64,000 nt of DNA from the NCBI GenBank assembly GCA_038030265.1, contig CM075940.1, forward strand, positions 5,704,001 to 5,768,000, in the 5' to 3' direction. Under the pieces are notes generated by a model. The model was given only the letters and a program-made list of their open reading frames with translations. It was not told the origin of the DNA and made no database searches. Made by a program: the position numbers and the translations under genes. This DNA is from Corythucha ciliata (taxonomy: Eukaryota > Arthropoda > Insecta > Hemiptera > Tingidae). Shown piece by piece: positions 21,476 through 32,412 of this stretch. The number at the start of each line of letters is the position of its first letter. The first letter of the stretch is position 1.

Positions 21476-22750
21476 ACATCGGATCCCCTGGGGGAGCGGA
21501 ACAGGGCTTCCTCCACATCCCCCACTGTCCTGTCGAAAGGTGCAGGTCGAGTTGATATACCCAACGTACTTGCCCCATGCTGCTGTCTCCGACCGTTGGT
21601 TACCTCATCCTCCTCCATTTCACTCTTCTCCCCCGATTCTTCCCCTAACCACTGGCTTCGAAGCACCCAGAATTTAACCCGGGTCAGCTCGACTCCCAAG
21701 TAGCCCACCTCCGCGTCCTCTTTAGGGACCTCAAAAGTAACCAGGTCTTTGAACCCAGGCCATCAGCCTCGTAACTCACGGTCGAGGTCCGGGTTTACCG
21801 CCTCCATGCACGGCAAGAGCTCATCTTTCCGTAATCCGAAGCCGGTCAGAACGCCCCGTATTCTCTTCGGAATGGGGGGTTCTTAAAGCCAACCGACTTT
21901 CCACCCCATTGCTTCCACTATATGTATTCCGTAGTATTCCTAATAATAGGTCTGCATATTCCCTATTCCGACATGTCATCACGTACAGTTTGCTGCCCTG
22001 AACGGGGCCAGAATCCACAAACCGCACCTTGTTCTTAGATGCTATAATCGCCCTCAGGACAAAACGTCATGCCTCTATCGCCTTCTCGTTAGTGAAATCT
22101 CCGCTATCTACTTTAACCATCACCACTTTGACGCTTGTTGAGGACCCAGCCCTCTTATCATGTTCCTGGCGCGCCCTCTTCTGAACCCTCTTCTGGTTCT
22201 CGTTCCTCTTCTCTTCCGTGAATCTATCCAACTCCGCACTTTTCTCTTCAAATCTCCCTCTAAAGCCCGTAAGGGGCTGCATGGCTTTCACCTTGGCCGC
22301 CTTACAAAGTTTATTCCACCTATTCTTATCCCTAGATTTTTTCCCATCTCGTCGGGTTTTAATGAAGCCTTCCGAGTCTTCTGCCTCTGAGTTTGACTGG
22401 GTCGCTAACTGCTTCCCTGTCGACCTTTCTCCCGTGACAAGCGGTATTTCCTGGGTCGGTACTCCGCTGTGGGATGCCTGGGTCGGTACTCCGCTGTGGG
22501 ACGCCTGGGTCGAAACTCCGCTGTGGGATGCCTGGGTCGACGAATCGTCCCTGGCCGCCCCCGTGGCGGTATTCCTGTCCCTGAATATTTGCAGCTTAGC
22601 CGCGGAATTAATTAAGTCTTTTTCCTTATCGCTCATGACGATGAGGAAAACCTCTCCACGGCCCTCGTGGCCACCCCCAAAGTTTGCCTTTTTCCTTCCG
22701 AACAACCGTGATACGTACGACATTGCCGAAAAAACGCCTTCGAAATACAC
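21472..22750 (-). pseudogene. LOA/I-type LINE ORF1 (gag-like)
   Basis: Three frames in order. 22750-22067 encodes a long, charged protein with MSYVSRLFGRKKANF near the start, a Ser/Thr/Gln-rich tandem repeat, and a Lys/Arg/Glu-rich likely coiled coil (EEKSAELDRFTEEKRNENQK). 22027-21821 and 21708-21472 continue it; the last has GYLGVELTRVKFWVLRSQWL, a phrase pattern I associate with gag-like ORF1 proteins of this group. No clear CCHC zinc knuckles were seen. The protein would bind element RNA. It lies directly upstream of the endonuclease ORF, as expected. Confidence 0.65.
22450..22541 (-). repeat. 27-bp tandem repeat in LINE ORF1
   Basis: Three full units and a partial one, about 27 bp each, encode repeats of TQASHSGVP on the - strand. 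Units differ by only a few bases, so the expansion looks recent. The period is a multiple of three, which keeps the frame. Confidence 0.9.
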
Positions 22751-22899
22751 AAAAAACTCGAAAAATGAAGAGCCCCCGATACCAAGAAGCTATCGGGTTA
22801 CCGTAAACTTCAGAGTCCAGGAGTCACATTTACATTCTGCCCTTTTTTTTTCTTTCTTCGTACTATCATCACTAATTCTACGGGGTTAATCTCAAAATA

Positions 22900-23865
22900 T
22901 ATTCAATTATTAATTATTTTAATGCCTGGTACGGACCGAAAAATGGTTTTGTGGGATCTCAAGGTAAAGTAATGCTAAAAGTTACAGCATTGCAATGATA
23001 TCATTGATATACCATGAAAAACAAACAATCTCAGGGGTTTGGAATGTGGATTTTCCAACAAAAAAAAATCGTGTAAAGAAAGAATTTTGGTTGTAGTCAT
23101 CGATGCGGGCGATGTGACAATGATCCGTTATAAATTCATTACATGCACAAGCCGTCATAATTTTTCAAAGCAGCGTTTTTCCCCAGTAAAATGTCAAGCC
23201 TTTGGTATCGTTAGATATGAAATCCCAGGTGGGGGTATTTTGATTCGTACGCCATCACATTTTTTTTGTTGATGTTTGATTATACCAACTCCACTTTTTA
23301 AAACTCAAGTTGCACCGAGTTCACTGAAGTTCCAAGCACAACTATACGAGAGATTATCTGCGACTGCCACATAAATCTAAGAGTTCATCAATCAAAACAA
23401 TAGCAATTGATGCTGAAAGAAAAAATTAATGATTTTCACTTATGAAAATGCCTAACTAATGAAGCAAGTCTGAAGACCATTGTAAGTAGTTGAGGAACCG
23501 CTGATTATGAACCTAAATAAGCGAAAAAACGTGACGAAAAAATAAGGAAATTATATTTCCTGGTGAAAACAATGAAAAGTTCCCCACCTTTTAGACTTAT
23601 CGTCATTTCAAGAACAGCTTCGCGAATGGAGGGGGGGGGGCTATTGAGGGTTGAATTCCCTTTTACTCTCCTGTTCAGAAGATTGCTATATCTTCCCCTA
23701 GGACTTTCCCTTTTCGTTACGGCAATGTGTAGTCAAGAGATCTGCCACAACCATTGAAAAATAGAAATAAACGTCTGGTGACTCTCAAAATCAATTGAAC
23801 GAAATAAAGAAATCACGTGAGATTGTGTATGTATGAGCATACACACGTCCGTGAGAAGAGCCTTC
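22900..23865. other. No recognizable gene
   Basis: A+T-rich. A ten-G run at about 23630. Small palindrome near 22995-23010. No coding or element ends recognized. Confidence 0.4.
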
Positions 23866-23869
23866 AAAT

Positions 23870-24720
23870 CCAATAGGAATTAGCTGAATCGGCAAAATTT
23901 ATGTTTGAAAGAGTCAACCCCGTAAAATTTGGGTTTGATAGAGCGAAAGCCGAAAATATTTTCTTAAAGAAGCCGAACCTTGGCTTGAAACTGGTGAAAG
24001 AAACTGGCAATTCATGCTCCACACATCCGGCAAACTGAGCATTCGCGCCCTTTAATGGCAAAGTGACGATTAGCACATTGAAAATGGCTAAAACGACAGT
24101 TTGCGGTCCAACAAGTTGCCAAATGGCTAATGCACACCCTACAAATAGCCAAACTGCGACAATTCATGCCTAAAAAATATGTAAACTTCGCATTCGCGCT
24201 AGAAATGGCTTGAAGCACTATGGCTATTCTTGCCATGAAAATGGTTGAAATTAGTCTAGTTGCTCTAGAATTGGCTAAAGACGATTCGCGCCTTAAAAAT
24301 GGCTAAACGGCTCATTGGCGGAGTATTTGAGCCTTGACAGAGGAAGAAATCTCTACGTGCCCCATCTCTATTAATGGTCAAATCGACGATTCACACCTTT
24401 TAAATGCTTACGCGTGCCTTTAAAATGGCAAAACCGACCATTCGAACTCAAAAATGGCCAAAATGAGCATTCGCGCCATAAAAATGGCTATACTGACGAT
24501 TCGTGCCCTAAAAAACAACCAACTGACTATATTAACGCTTAAAAAATGGCAAAATGGTAATACACGTTCCAAAAATGGCCATGCTGGTCATGCGTTACCT
24601 ACAGACGCCGTTACCGATGATTCGCGCCTAACCAATTAACTGACTAAGTCTAAAAATAGACAAACTGGCAATTCACGCCCTAGAAAAAACCAAACTGGAA
24701 ATTTAAGAATCTCGGCGTCA
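23870..24720. repeat. Degenerate AAAATGGCTAAACTGACGAT array
   Basis: Units of about 30-33 bp with the core TGACGATTCGCGCCCTAAAA followed by ATGGC. This is the inverse of the unit inside the 15376-16762 hAT element. The first ~130 bp (to about 24000) carry a related but different unit (GAAAGAGCCAACCCCG). No flanking hAT-type ends with a target duplication were found. Confidence 0.8.
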
Positions 24721-24821
24721 TGCGGGGAGATGAACGGGAAAAGGGGCAGTTCCATTATGAGCTGTGTGCGTCCCAACGGAGTCCTGCGCTTTTCTCTCTC
24801 ACTCTAATCCCTCCCTCTCTT

Positions 24822-24829
24822 CTTCCAAC
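24822..24829. repeat. 8-bp target duplication, left (hAT)
   Basis: CTTCCAAC, repeated exactly at 25579-25586. Confidence 0.9.
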
Positions 24830-25578
24830 CAGGGGCGTATAGGTACGGGGGCCGGAGCTACAAGTTTTAATTTTCTTCGTTTTCCCTGCCCCTCTAAAAT
24901 GTATCAGTGTGTGGGTGGGTTTATTTGTGAAGTGTTTCAAAAGAGTCAGCGCTCAAGTGCATTTCCCTTCCACTCTCCTATCGTCAGACTAGGGAGGATC
25001 TAATTTGCGGAAAACATTCCTCCAGTCATTTCCTCCAAAATCGCTCCCTATCTGAGTGATTTTTAGGATCATTTTCTCTGATTATTTCGATGTGACCGAT
25101 CACATGAGTCCCGTGGAGAATTCTCATTTGACCAATGTATGTGGCCGGTTTCCCTCAACTTCATTGAATGGCCACTAGCGTCTTAAATTGGTTGAAAGTG
25201 AGCGTTTTGCACGTATTATCGATTTTGTCGATCTGCATCCGGGAGGATTTCTTGAAACTAGCGGACAAGCCGGGGGAGAATCCACCAAAAAGAAAATTCT
25301 CGAATGTCTGGATGAATTAGGGATTAATGATAATTTTATTCTCGGACAAGTCTACGATGGACGCGGATCAGCAAGATGTCTAGTGGAGTCAAGGGTGTAC
25401 CCTGTGCAGGCTGGATGGAATGATGTCATCGCGTCCTACAGAAGGGCATCAAGTCTGGGCGGGAAGAAGGTATTATCCCGGAATGATGGCTAAAATGGGA
25501 GATTCCCCTCCCCCCCGATGTGCCGAGATTTTAATCTGATCCCCCTCCCCACAGGATAAATTCCTACCTACGCCTCTG
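24830..25578 (+). mobile_element. Deleted hAT element with transposase remnant
   Basis: The left end is CAGGGGCGTATAGGTACG; the inverse of the right end is CAGAGGCGTAGGTAGG. A perfect 8-bp duplication, CTTCCAAC, flanks both ends. At 749 bp it is an internal-deletion derivative. Unlike the other hAT elements here it has no minisatellite and instead keeps a piece of transposase (25190-25375). Confidence 0.92.
25190..25375 (+). pseudogene. hAT transposase fragment (DUF4371-like)
   Basis: The frame reads ERFARIIDFVDLHPGG, then ILECLDELGINDNFILGQVYDG. This corresponds to the catalytic-core segment of ZMYM1-like/hAT transposases (RF..F.D......I...L...GI.....GQ.YDG.). The DNA-binding zinc finger and the C-terminal dimerization domain are absent, so it is non-functional. 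Downstream residues to the stop at 25493 no longer resemble the family. Its position between hAT ends with a target duplication supports the assignment. Confidence 0.75.
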
Positions 25579-25586
25579 CTTCCAAC

Positions 25587-25900
25587 CAAAGGCCAAATGC
25601 CCCTAAGCTCTAGAAGGTACGCTTTACTTTTTCATACACATATGGATAATAACGTAATTTATTTTTTAAATTACCAACAATTATTGCGTTTGTAGGCCAC
25701 CCAATATTCCCTCCGTATACCGCGGGCACGCCGAACTCCTCCTTAGAGTGGGTCACCCCTCTCAAGTGGCATCCCTTGATTTGTTTTAAACGAACCTACT
25801 ATAGCATCTCGATCAATTATTATCCATTACTTAATTTTATTTTCTACTAACAGGTTTTGTATGCTTAAGTTAATTTTCCAGTTCCCCCCCTCGTCCATCA
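25587..25900. other. No recognizable gene
   Basis: A+T-rich DNA between the hAT element and the integrase remnant; part may belong to the LTR retrotransposon fragment. Confidence 0.35.
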
Positions 25901-25909
25901 CAACATCCT

Positions 25910-26240
25910 ACACTTTTAGTCTCACAACAAACGGCAACCGGCAGGCTGGCTCGATCTTCAAGGGTACCCGAACAACCTAATCAGCAGTTATACATTGACT
26001 TGGTCGGACCACTATCCATATCGAAAGGAAGAAATCAGTATATTTTTGTGCTATGCTTCCTTGTGCCAATGCGACGTGGTACTTTCTCTGAGGTGACAGA
26101 AATCCTGAAAAATAATATTTTCAAACATTTCGGATTTTGGTCGGTGATATGTAGTGACAGAGCGTCAATTTTACGTAGCAACGTGTATAACGATTTTCTC
26201 TTCCGCCATGGAATTAAAAAATTATTTTTGATCCGGCACT
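25910..26240 (+). pseudogene. LTR-retrotransposon integrase core fragment
   Basis: The + frame reads PEQPNQQLYIDLVGPLSISK, then a YIFVLCFLVP strand, a NNIFKHFGFWSVICSDRAS block and NVYNDFLFRHGIKKLF. This is the retroviral-type integrase core (rve fold): first catalytic Asp in DLVGPL, second in SDRAS. The expected third catalytic residue (Glu) is missing because similarity ends at about 26230 in a C-rich run. It inserts cDNA into the genome in intact elements. Likely gypsy-type, but the fragment is too short to be sure. No LTRs were found next to it. Confidence 0.8.
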
Positions 26241-26244
26241 ATCC

Positions 26245-28640
26245 TAACCACCACCCTCAGTTTCACCCCCCCCCCCCCGGGCCACCCCTATCAATTTCAG
26301 TGGCCAAGTGACCGGTTTTATGTTTCGTAATGTAACAGAGTTCTAGCAGCTGGGAGCAAAATAAATTTCTTCTTGTTGCATTTTAGAAGTTGAACACAGG
26401 AACTATTGTTTTGTCATAAACAAGAAAAAATAGCGGGCAGACGGGTGATTACTGCGTGGAATTCTACTGTGGCCAAAGAGGGTCAGGCTCCTGCACCGTA
26501 TACAATGGACTAGCATCCCTGTTGACAAATTAAGGAATCGTGTGGTGCAAAACAAATTCTTACAGTGGCACAGTAAAATTCCCCACTACTCCAAACAGTA
26601 TGCAACAGTTGGACCACGTGTTGGACCACGTTCCTCACTTAGTATGACCCGAGGTCTGAAAATGCAGATGAAAGCAAGTAGACCCCTCTGGATTTTGGTG
26701 CTATTCAGTTTAGATATTCGTTATTTCGTTTTGTGTGTGGTGACTGGTGCTCTTGATCTTGATGGAAGTTTTACCTTTCCATTCAGTGAGAGTCCATCAT
26801 TCCGTGTCTGACCACGGGGGTGTAGTTTCAAACATTATTTTTGTGCTTAGAAAATGAAGGATGCCCAACGAATTTATAATAGAGCTACATACTTGGAAGC
26901 AGGGAAGTGAATGTGGGTGTCAATCATCTTATAGGTGAGTAAAAAATTATTGTAATTATTCTATTCTTTAACATGTTTGTTGAAATTACGTGTTGCAATG
27001 TGTTGTCTCCTAAAAAAAATACTCGCTTTAGTTTCGGTCTATTGCGCGGGAGCTATAGCCAGTGACATGTCGCATGAAAATAAAGCAACTTAGCTGAAGA
27101 TGAAAATAGTCAAAAACGGCCGACAAGTTCTTCTATTACCATGTTTTTCACTTCTGACGTGTCGTTCCTGCCACGTCAAAAATAAATAGAAATTGCGGGG
27201 AACAAGTTTTGGTAAAATCTAGTTATTCATTCAACAATGGGGATCCTTTGCACTACGACGTGTGGGGACCGAGATAGTAAGAAAAATCCCCAAGAAGTGA
27301 CCCTCTTGGTCCACTCCTTTATCCCGTTGCTTGGCCGGGGACTTTGACATGGTTACCTACTAACCAACACATCGGTGAAATAAAAATGTTTTCAACCCAC
27401 CTCTCTTTTTCAGAATTGGTTGACTGAATTATTGGAAACTGTGAAGCCCGGTTTATACATAAGACGCAAGAACGCCTTCGTGGAAAGCATTGGTACACGT
27501 AGAGTTGTAAATCTCGAGAAAATGGCCGCTGAATGCATAACACACCAAGGGAAGGCCTACGTCGCTGAATTGTGGGCTTACCGGCTTAGCTTGTCAAGCT
27601 CAAAGTTACTCATTTCCTAATCAATGAAATAACTTTGCGTTGGATTCTCTCACGTATTTTGTTAATTACTTATATTTTTTGTAAAGTTGTTTTGTACATA
27701 AATTCTCAGTAATTTTGAATTAAATACGAATGACTTCGTAATTGGGTTTTTTGAGATTTTTTTTTACTAACTAAGCCTGGTTTTCAGAGCGCATTCTTGA
27801 GAGTGAATTGTTGAGCAAGAAGGTAAAATAATTCTTTTTTGGATTTTTTGTTTTCGTTTTCAGAATTTTTGGACGAACATGTTACTACAGGATTGAGTTT
27901 CTTTCTTGATCCCTGTGAAATAAAATTTCCTTTTCAAAAACCAGTAAAAACTATACATTCCAAGCACCATTGGATTTACCGTGTAATGCGCTTGCACCAT
28001 GATAAGAGTTCCTTGTGTCAACTAAACCGTTGTTAGAGATACAGTGGGGAACACAGTAAAAACAAGTAAACAACTTCGTTCTTGCAATTAAATTTACTGT
28101 GTGCTACAGTGGCCACCGCACTGAGTCACTTCTTTCATGTTGAAGATTCCTGTCTGAACACAGGATCTTGCTTCACTTTGCTCATTTTACCGTGGTATGA
28201 ATAACAGTTTTGTTTGTTATCTACTTATGAAGCAAAACTGTGAAAACATGTTAATCCCTGCTGTATGTAGGGTGCGAAATGTTACAAGAAGCAAACCCGT
28301 TATCCATTACTGTGTTATATTTCAAGTCCACGGTTTGCAACGGAACACAGTAATTATCACCGTAATTTAGGCATGGGCGAAGATAGCCGATATTTTTTGG
28401 GGGGGGCTTCAGTCCTATGACCGGGAATTATGAATAGTAGGAGGGGGAGATTCTCCAAAAAATATTAACACCTTCAAGCCCTGCGCGCACAAAGCCATTT
28501 TTCAAGATTTTTTCATGGCCCAAGTTCGCAAAACATGTGAACCCTACCGAAGAAACACGAGTTTCACAAAGTTGTGCTGTGAATTAATAAGCCCCCTTCA
28601 CAAGCTCTATGTATGTGCTCTGTGAAGTTTACGCAACCAA
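26245..28640. other. Mostly unrecognized sequence
   Basis: Includes a 12-C run near 26268 and A+T-rich intron-like DNA. One open frame preceded by a splice-like CAG lies at 27415-27620 and is listed separately. ACACAGTAA phrases recur at 28050-28350 without forming clear inverted ends. Confidence 0.4.
27415..27620 (+). CDS. Weak candidate terminal exon
   Basis: I do not recognize it. TTTTTCAG precedes an open frame beginning NWLTELLETVKPGLYIRRKN and ending with a TAA at 27618. The first half has a plausible amphipathic pattern and G+C content is higher than around it. There is no family match that I know and no supporting neighbour exon. It could be a chance frame. Confidence 0.2.
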
Positions 28641-28651
28641 ACAAAAGTATT

Positions 28652-29212
28652 AGTCCGGGAGCCCACCGAAAAAAATCCGGGTCATTTGATCGTGTCTGGC
28701 ACCTGCGCAGGACATTTTTTATGGTCTAGGAGATGACACTTCTGAGATCGCCAAACACTTTCCGTGGAACAGGTGCTCACAACAGAAGTAGCTGTTGGCA
28801 ATCACACCTTTGGGCTGCTTGAAAACGGCTGGCAAGTGTAAAATTGGTTCTTCGCAAACAATAAACCAGAAAACCACCATCGCCATCCAATTTAGAATGA
28901 AGCCCTGGCTACTAGTAAGCCTCGAAACTTCACATTCTTTTAAAGCTCGCTCATGGCGCTATCTACAATCAAATTGGAAGGAGGTGTTGGTTTCGTAACG
29001 TATTGGTCGAGGGTAACGACTTTTTACTCTCGCTAGTCGTTTTCAAGCCGCCCAAAGGTGTGTTTGCCAACAGGTAGCTATTTCGTGAGCCCCTGTCCCA
29101 CGGAAAATGTCTGGCGATCTCAGAAGTGTCATGTCCTAGACCATAAAAAACGTCCTGCGCAGGTAACAGACACTATCAAACGACCCGGATTTTTCATACG
29201 GTGTGCTCCCCG
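28652..29212. mobile_element. Long foldback element (~175-bp arms)
   Basis: The left arm (28652-28830) and the right arm (29036-29212) are inverted copies at roughly 85-90% identity by eye. Shared blocks include GGCGATCTCAGAAGTGTCAT (right arm) and its inverse in the left, the CCTGCGCAGG palindrome, and an AAGCCGCCCAAAGGTG block. The ~200-bp centre has no coding resemblance. It is likely a non-autonomous foldback DNA transposon. It is followed by (CT)n and a ~30-A run at 29222-29266. Confidence 0.85.
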
Positions 29213-29221
29213 ACCACATTC

Positions 29222-29231
29222 TCTCTCTCTC

Positions 29232-29265
<34 letters not shown>

Positions 29266-29267
29266 AA
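29222..29267. repeat. (CT)n plus poly-A run
   Basis: About eight CT dinucleotides followed by about 30 A residues. It could be a retroposon tail, but no SINE body was recognized upstream; the foldback element ends just before. Confidence 0.85.
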
Positions 29268-29395
29268 GCATTTTGATAGGTTACGTAGACTCCACAGATC
29301 ACATACACACTGCTTGTGAACGGTGCCTAAAAAATGTCTCTGTGTGTATATACAGGGCTTTAAAAGTATGTACAGACGTTGAAGGATGTCCTGTT

Positions 29396-29557
29396 CAGGC
29401 CAACCTCACTGGCCGGCCGGAGCGCCTGGACCTGGCTTTGACTTCAGTTTACGTCACCTTGAAGTCACCACTCATCGGTTGAAGTTGCGCAGTCCACCTC
29501 AACCGATGTCAAAGTCTGGGCCACACGCTCCGGCTGGCCGGAAAAGGTTGGCCTGGA
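29396..29557. repeat. G+C-rich imperfect palindrome
   Basis: CAGGCCAACCTCACTGGCCG at 29396 pairs with the inverse at 29526-29557 (CGCTCCGGCTGGCC, GGTTGGCCTG). Inner parts also pair (CCTGGCTTTGACTTC with the inverse near 29505, ATCGGTTGA with CAACCGAT). The whole ~160 bp could fold as one long hairpin, as in small MITEs. Confidence 0.75.
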
Positions 29558-29584
29558 CGGGAAATTCTCACCGAGCGTCCGAAA

Positions 29585-29725
29585 CCGAATTTTTTGTTGT
29601 GGCTCATTCAAATGTAAATTTCGTGTTTTGTCTCCTTAAAAAGCCAATCTCTAGTTTTGCCTCTTTAAAAACCCAACTTTGTGTTTTGGCTCATTCAAAA
29701 GCCTATTTTAAGTTTTGGCAATTTT
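29585..29725. repeat. Short GTTTTGGCTCATTCAAAAGCC array
   Basis: About four units of ~32 bp containing GTTTTG, CTC.TT.AAAA and CCAA.TT. Similar units are seen at 45715-45960 and 23890-24000. Confidence 0.6.
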
Positions 29726-30479
29726 GGTCATCAGTGGCAGAATAGTGGAACTATCAATCCCAACACCCCCTATGTTTATTGTGTTGTGGGGTCTAATATT
29801 TAGTTTGTTTTCCTAAAAATTTCGGCCAGGAATGACTTTGAAAAAGCGAAGATATCTTTCAAGAGGCAATGATGTGAAAAGGCTGACAACCAGCTACAAA
29901 ACTGAGTGCGTCAAGAGGCAGCGATCTAGCCCGAATTTCTGGCAAATCATTCATTTGCCGCATATTTCGGCAGTGAAAATTAACGATTCTCATTTAAAAC
30001 AACGTCAGTCACGACTGATATCGTTGAATTATTAATTATCTCAGTTTTATGCGGTCCCCCTCAGAGAACATAAACGGATAGTGGCCAGAGACGACACGAG
30101 TCACCAACCAATCACAAACGTTTAAACTCGCATAATAAATTGGGCTTTTTAATAATTAAATAACAAATTAATTTAGAACTTTTAGTGCCAAAATTTCATA
30201 TTTCATGTTTAATTAAGCGTAATAGGTCACACCAAATATATTTTTGGGGCAAAATTCGACATCATGTTAGTTCCTCAAGAATTTTCTAAAACTAGAAAAG
30301 GGGGAAATGCAAAGTCTCTTCATCTCCTATGGTTTGAGTGAAATAGTACGATCTAGCTAGGCCACCAAAGCCTAGCTTTCCCCAAAAAGTCGGCCTAGGA
30401 GTGAAAAAATTGAACATTAGATAAAACAGCTAACGTTTCTGGAAAAAGCACACTTTTTCACTTCAGATAGCTTATTGAA

Positions 30480-30605
30480 TCGTCGCGAATCACCAGTTTT
30501 TAGGGGCAGTCCTTTTTAGGGCGCATAAAGTTTGCGATTTTTAGGGTTTGAATAGTCAGTTTGGCTGTTGTTTTCAGCGGATGAATTGTCAGTTAATCAG
30601 TCAAG
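30480..30605. repeat. Small GGGCGC/TCAGTTTGGC array fragment
   Basis: Four degenerate units with TTTTTAGGG.GC and TCAGTTTGGC, the same family as the array inside the 15376-16762 hAT element. Confidence 0.55.
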
Positions 30606-32307
30606 TCACTTTGTGTAGCAAATGCGTGAAACTCAAAAATTACGTTAGTTAGCTCCTCATTCCTGGTATGTCCCCACCCTGCTTTCACTGAGGGCAGCTG
30701 TCCCTCTCCAGTCACGGGACAGTTCCCCAGAAGTGGGTCGAATAACGGTTAACTGTTATGGCGTGGCAGTTAACAATAAAATAACTAACGACCAGCTAAC
30801 CACGTTAAAAAATAACTGTTGAAAACATAACTGGTCAATAAACCAGTTCCTTCTCAACGGTCGGAGATGGCTTTAACACGTACGCTGATAAAAAATGACT
30901 TCACGGAAAACGTAGGCATACAGAGTCTGACCGAAAAGTAAGCGTAAAATGCGGTAAAGGACAGCTTTTAACTAAAAGCTGTGCATTACAATAATTTCAA
31001 GAAATGGGCTTTGGATGACTTACGTTCAAATCTTAATACTGCGGTGATTGCTTTCTAGGTTTGGAAGTGAATGCTGCCTTTGATACTTTTTCGTCAACTT
31101 TATGGAAATTATTTAAAAAACACACAGGGCAAAAGTACATTATCATCTCATGAAACCAACGGTAATCCACAATGGTTGTTGAAGACGTTTCGTTTCAGGA
31201 GAGTTCCTCAACCGAGAGGAAGGGACTCAACGAGCGTGTTAACATTTTCAACACGGGAGATAAACTATTATCCTTAGCGGAAACGAGACAAACCATTCAA
31301 AATAAACAGTTATTTTGTTTCAAAAAACGTTAATTAACCTTTACGAAAAATATCGTTAACGCGTATCTCTTGGTTTCGTGTCTATGGGAGAGTTACCCCC
31401 AACCCATGACCGCCCTTTTTTAAAGTCCCCTCTTTTCCTTCCTGTTGGGCACCTTACATTCCATAAACGGCCCTATAGTTAGCCCGAAAAATTTGACAGG
31501 AAGGGCGCCCCACGAGCCCTGGGGCGGGCCACAACCAGATCCGGCTCGGTTTCGAATTCCATTATTAGGAAGAATGAATCGTTACGTTCAACGTTTACAG
31601 AAAACAGCGGCACAGTAAATTACGACACTGTTCTTGTATAAATAATGCTGTAATGATCTGTTGTAAATTATGCGGCACATTTCTGTTTCGTCCCTATAAA
31701 TTTTTACATACATTTTTAGGGGCCCAAGGGTTGGTTGGAGCAATAAAATACTGAAATGGAGTTCGGTGGTGGCAGGGAAGGAGGAAAAGGTATTCATAAA
31801 TCAGGTTTATTCATGTTATTATTTTTGGAGGAGACCCTCTCGTCGTCCATTACGTGATTGCCGAGGGGTGCGGTGTTGCTGAGGGATTTTGGAAATGTAC
31901 GATGAACGTGTAACATCGGGAGGTGGATGATGAGATTAAATAATAAGGGATCGTCAAAATCCGTCCGTGCTGACCAGTCAGTGCCTCGATCCCTTGATAC
32001 TTTCCAGTTCATAGGATTTATGTGTATACAATGTGAATAAAAAAAGGAGATACTGCTGCGTGCAGGAGAACACAATACAGCTTTAAAAATACCCCACTGG
32101 AAGGATTTTTGAAATAATGTCGTTAGTCAATCGAATAGCGAAAAGCGAATAGTTTTGTTAGTAAATTCCACATTATTGAATAATTCCGGTATAAGTCCGA
32201 ACATGAAAAATGGAATATTTGTGAATAAAATCGGTTGTTATTTTATTCTGTAAGTACATACGCTTCTTTTATTGTTTTTCTGCCTTCCGGAAATAAAATA
32301 GTATCTG

Positions 32308-32412
32308 AACCACGGCTGCAAAATGTCTTGCCGGTCCTCGAGAATGCCCGGACTCACCTGCGGCTCGGCCGTGCAACATCTCTCGGACCGGCAAACACAC
32401 ATTTTGCAGCCT
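32308..32412. repeat. Small inverted repeat
   Basis: GGCTGCAAAATGT and TTGCCGGTCC on the left are matched in inverse by GGACCGGCAA and ACATTTTGCAGCC on the right. The ~100-bp unit can form a hairpin. Probable MITE remnant. Confidence 0.65.

Larger units (their letters stand above)
14890..22900 (-). mobile_element. LOA/I-type LINE with RNase H, nested insertions
   Basis: Read on the - strand: ORF1 remnants (22750 to about 21472), APE endonuclease (21475-20760), linker, reverse transcriptase (20272-17658, interrupted), RNase H (about 17590-17240) and a C-terminal Cys-rich tail (about 17100-16940). RT followed by RNase H is characteristic of the I/LOA group of non-LTR elements. A CR1/L2-like LINE (18375-20071) sits inside the RT and a hAT element (15376-16762) sits in the 3' region. 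The G+C-rich stretch 14890-15375 is inferred to be the rest of the 3' end because the hAT target duplication joins it to 16763. Both outer ends are approximate; no target duplication was found. Confidence 0.75.

Noticed and set aside
22218..22889. 223-residue + strand open frame
   Set aside because: Antisense shadow of LINE ORF1, including its 27-bp repeat.
26542..26811. 89-residue open frame
   Set aside because: No motif, no splice context and background codon use.
31500..31545. hAT right end (GGGCGCCCCACGAGCCCTG)
   Set aside because: No left end with a matching 8-bp duplication could be found nearby.
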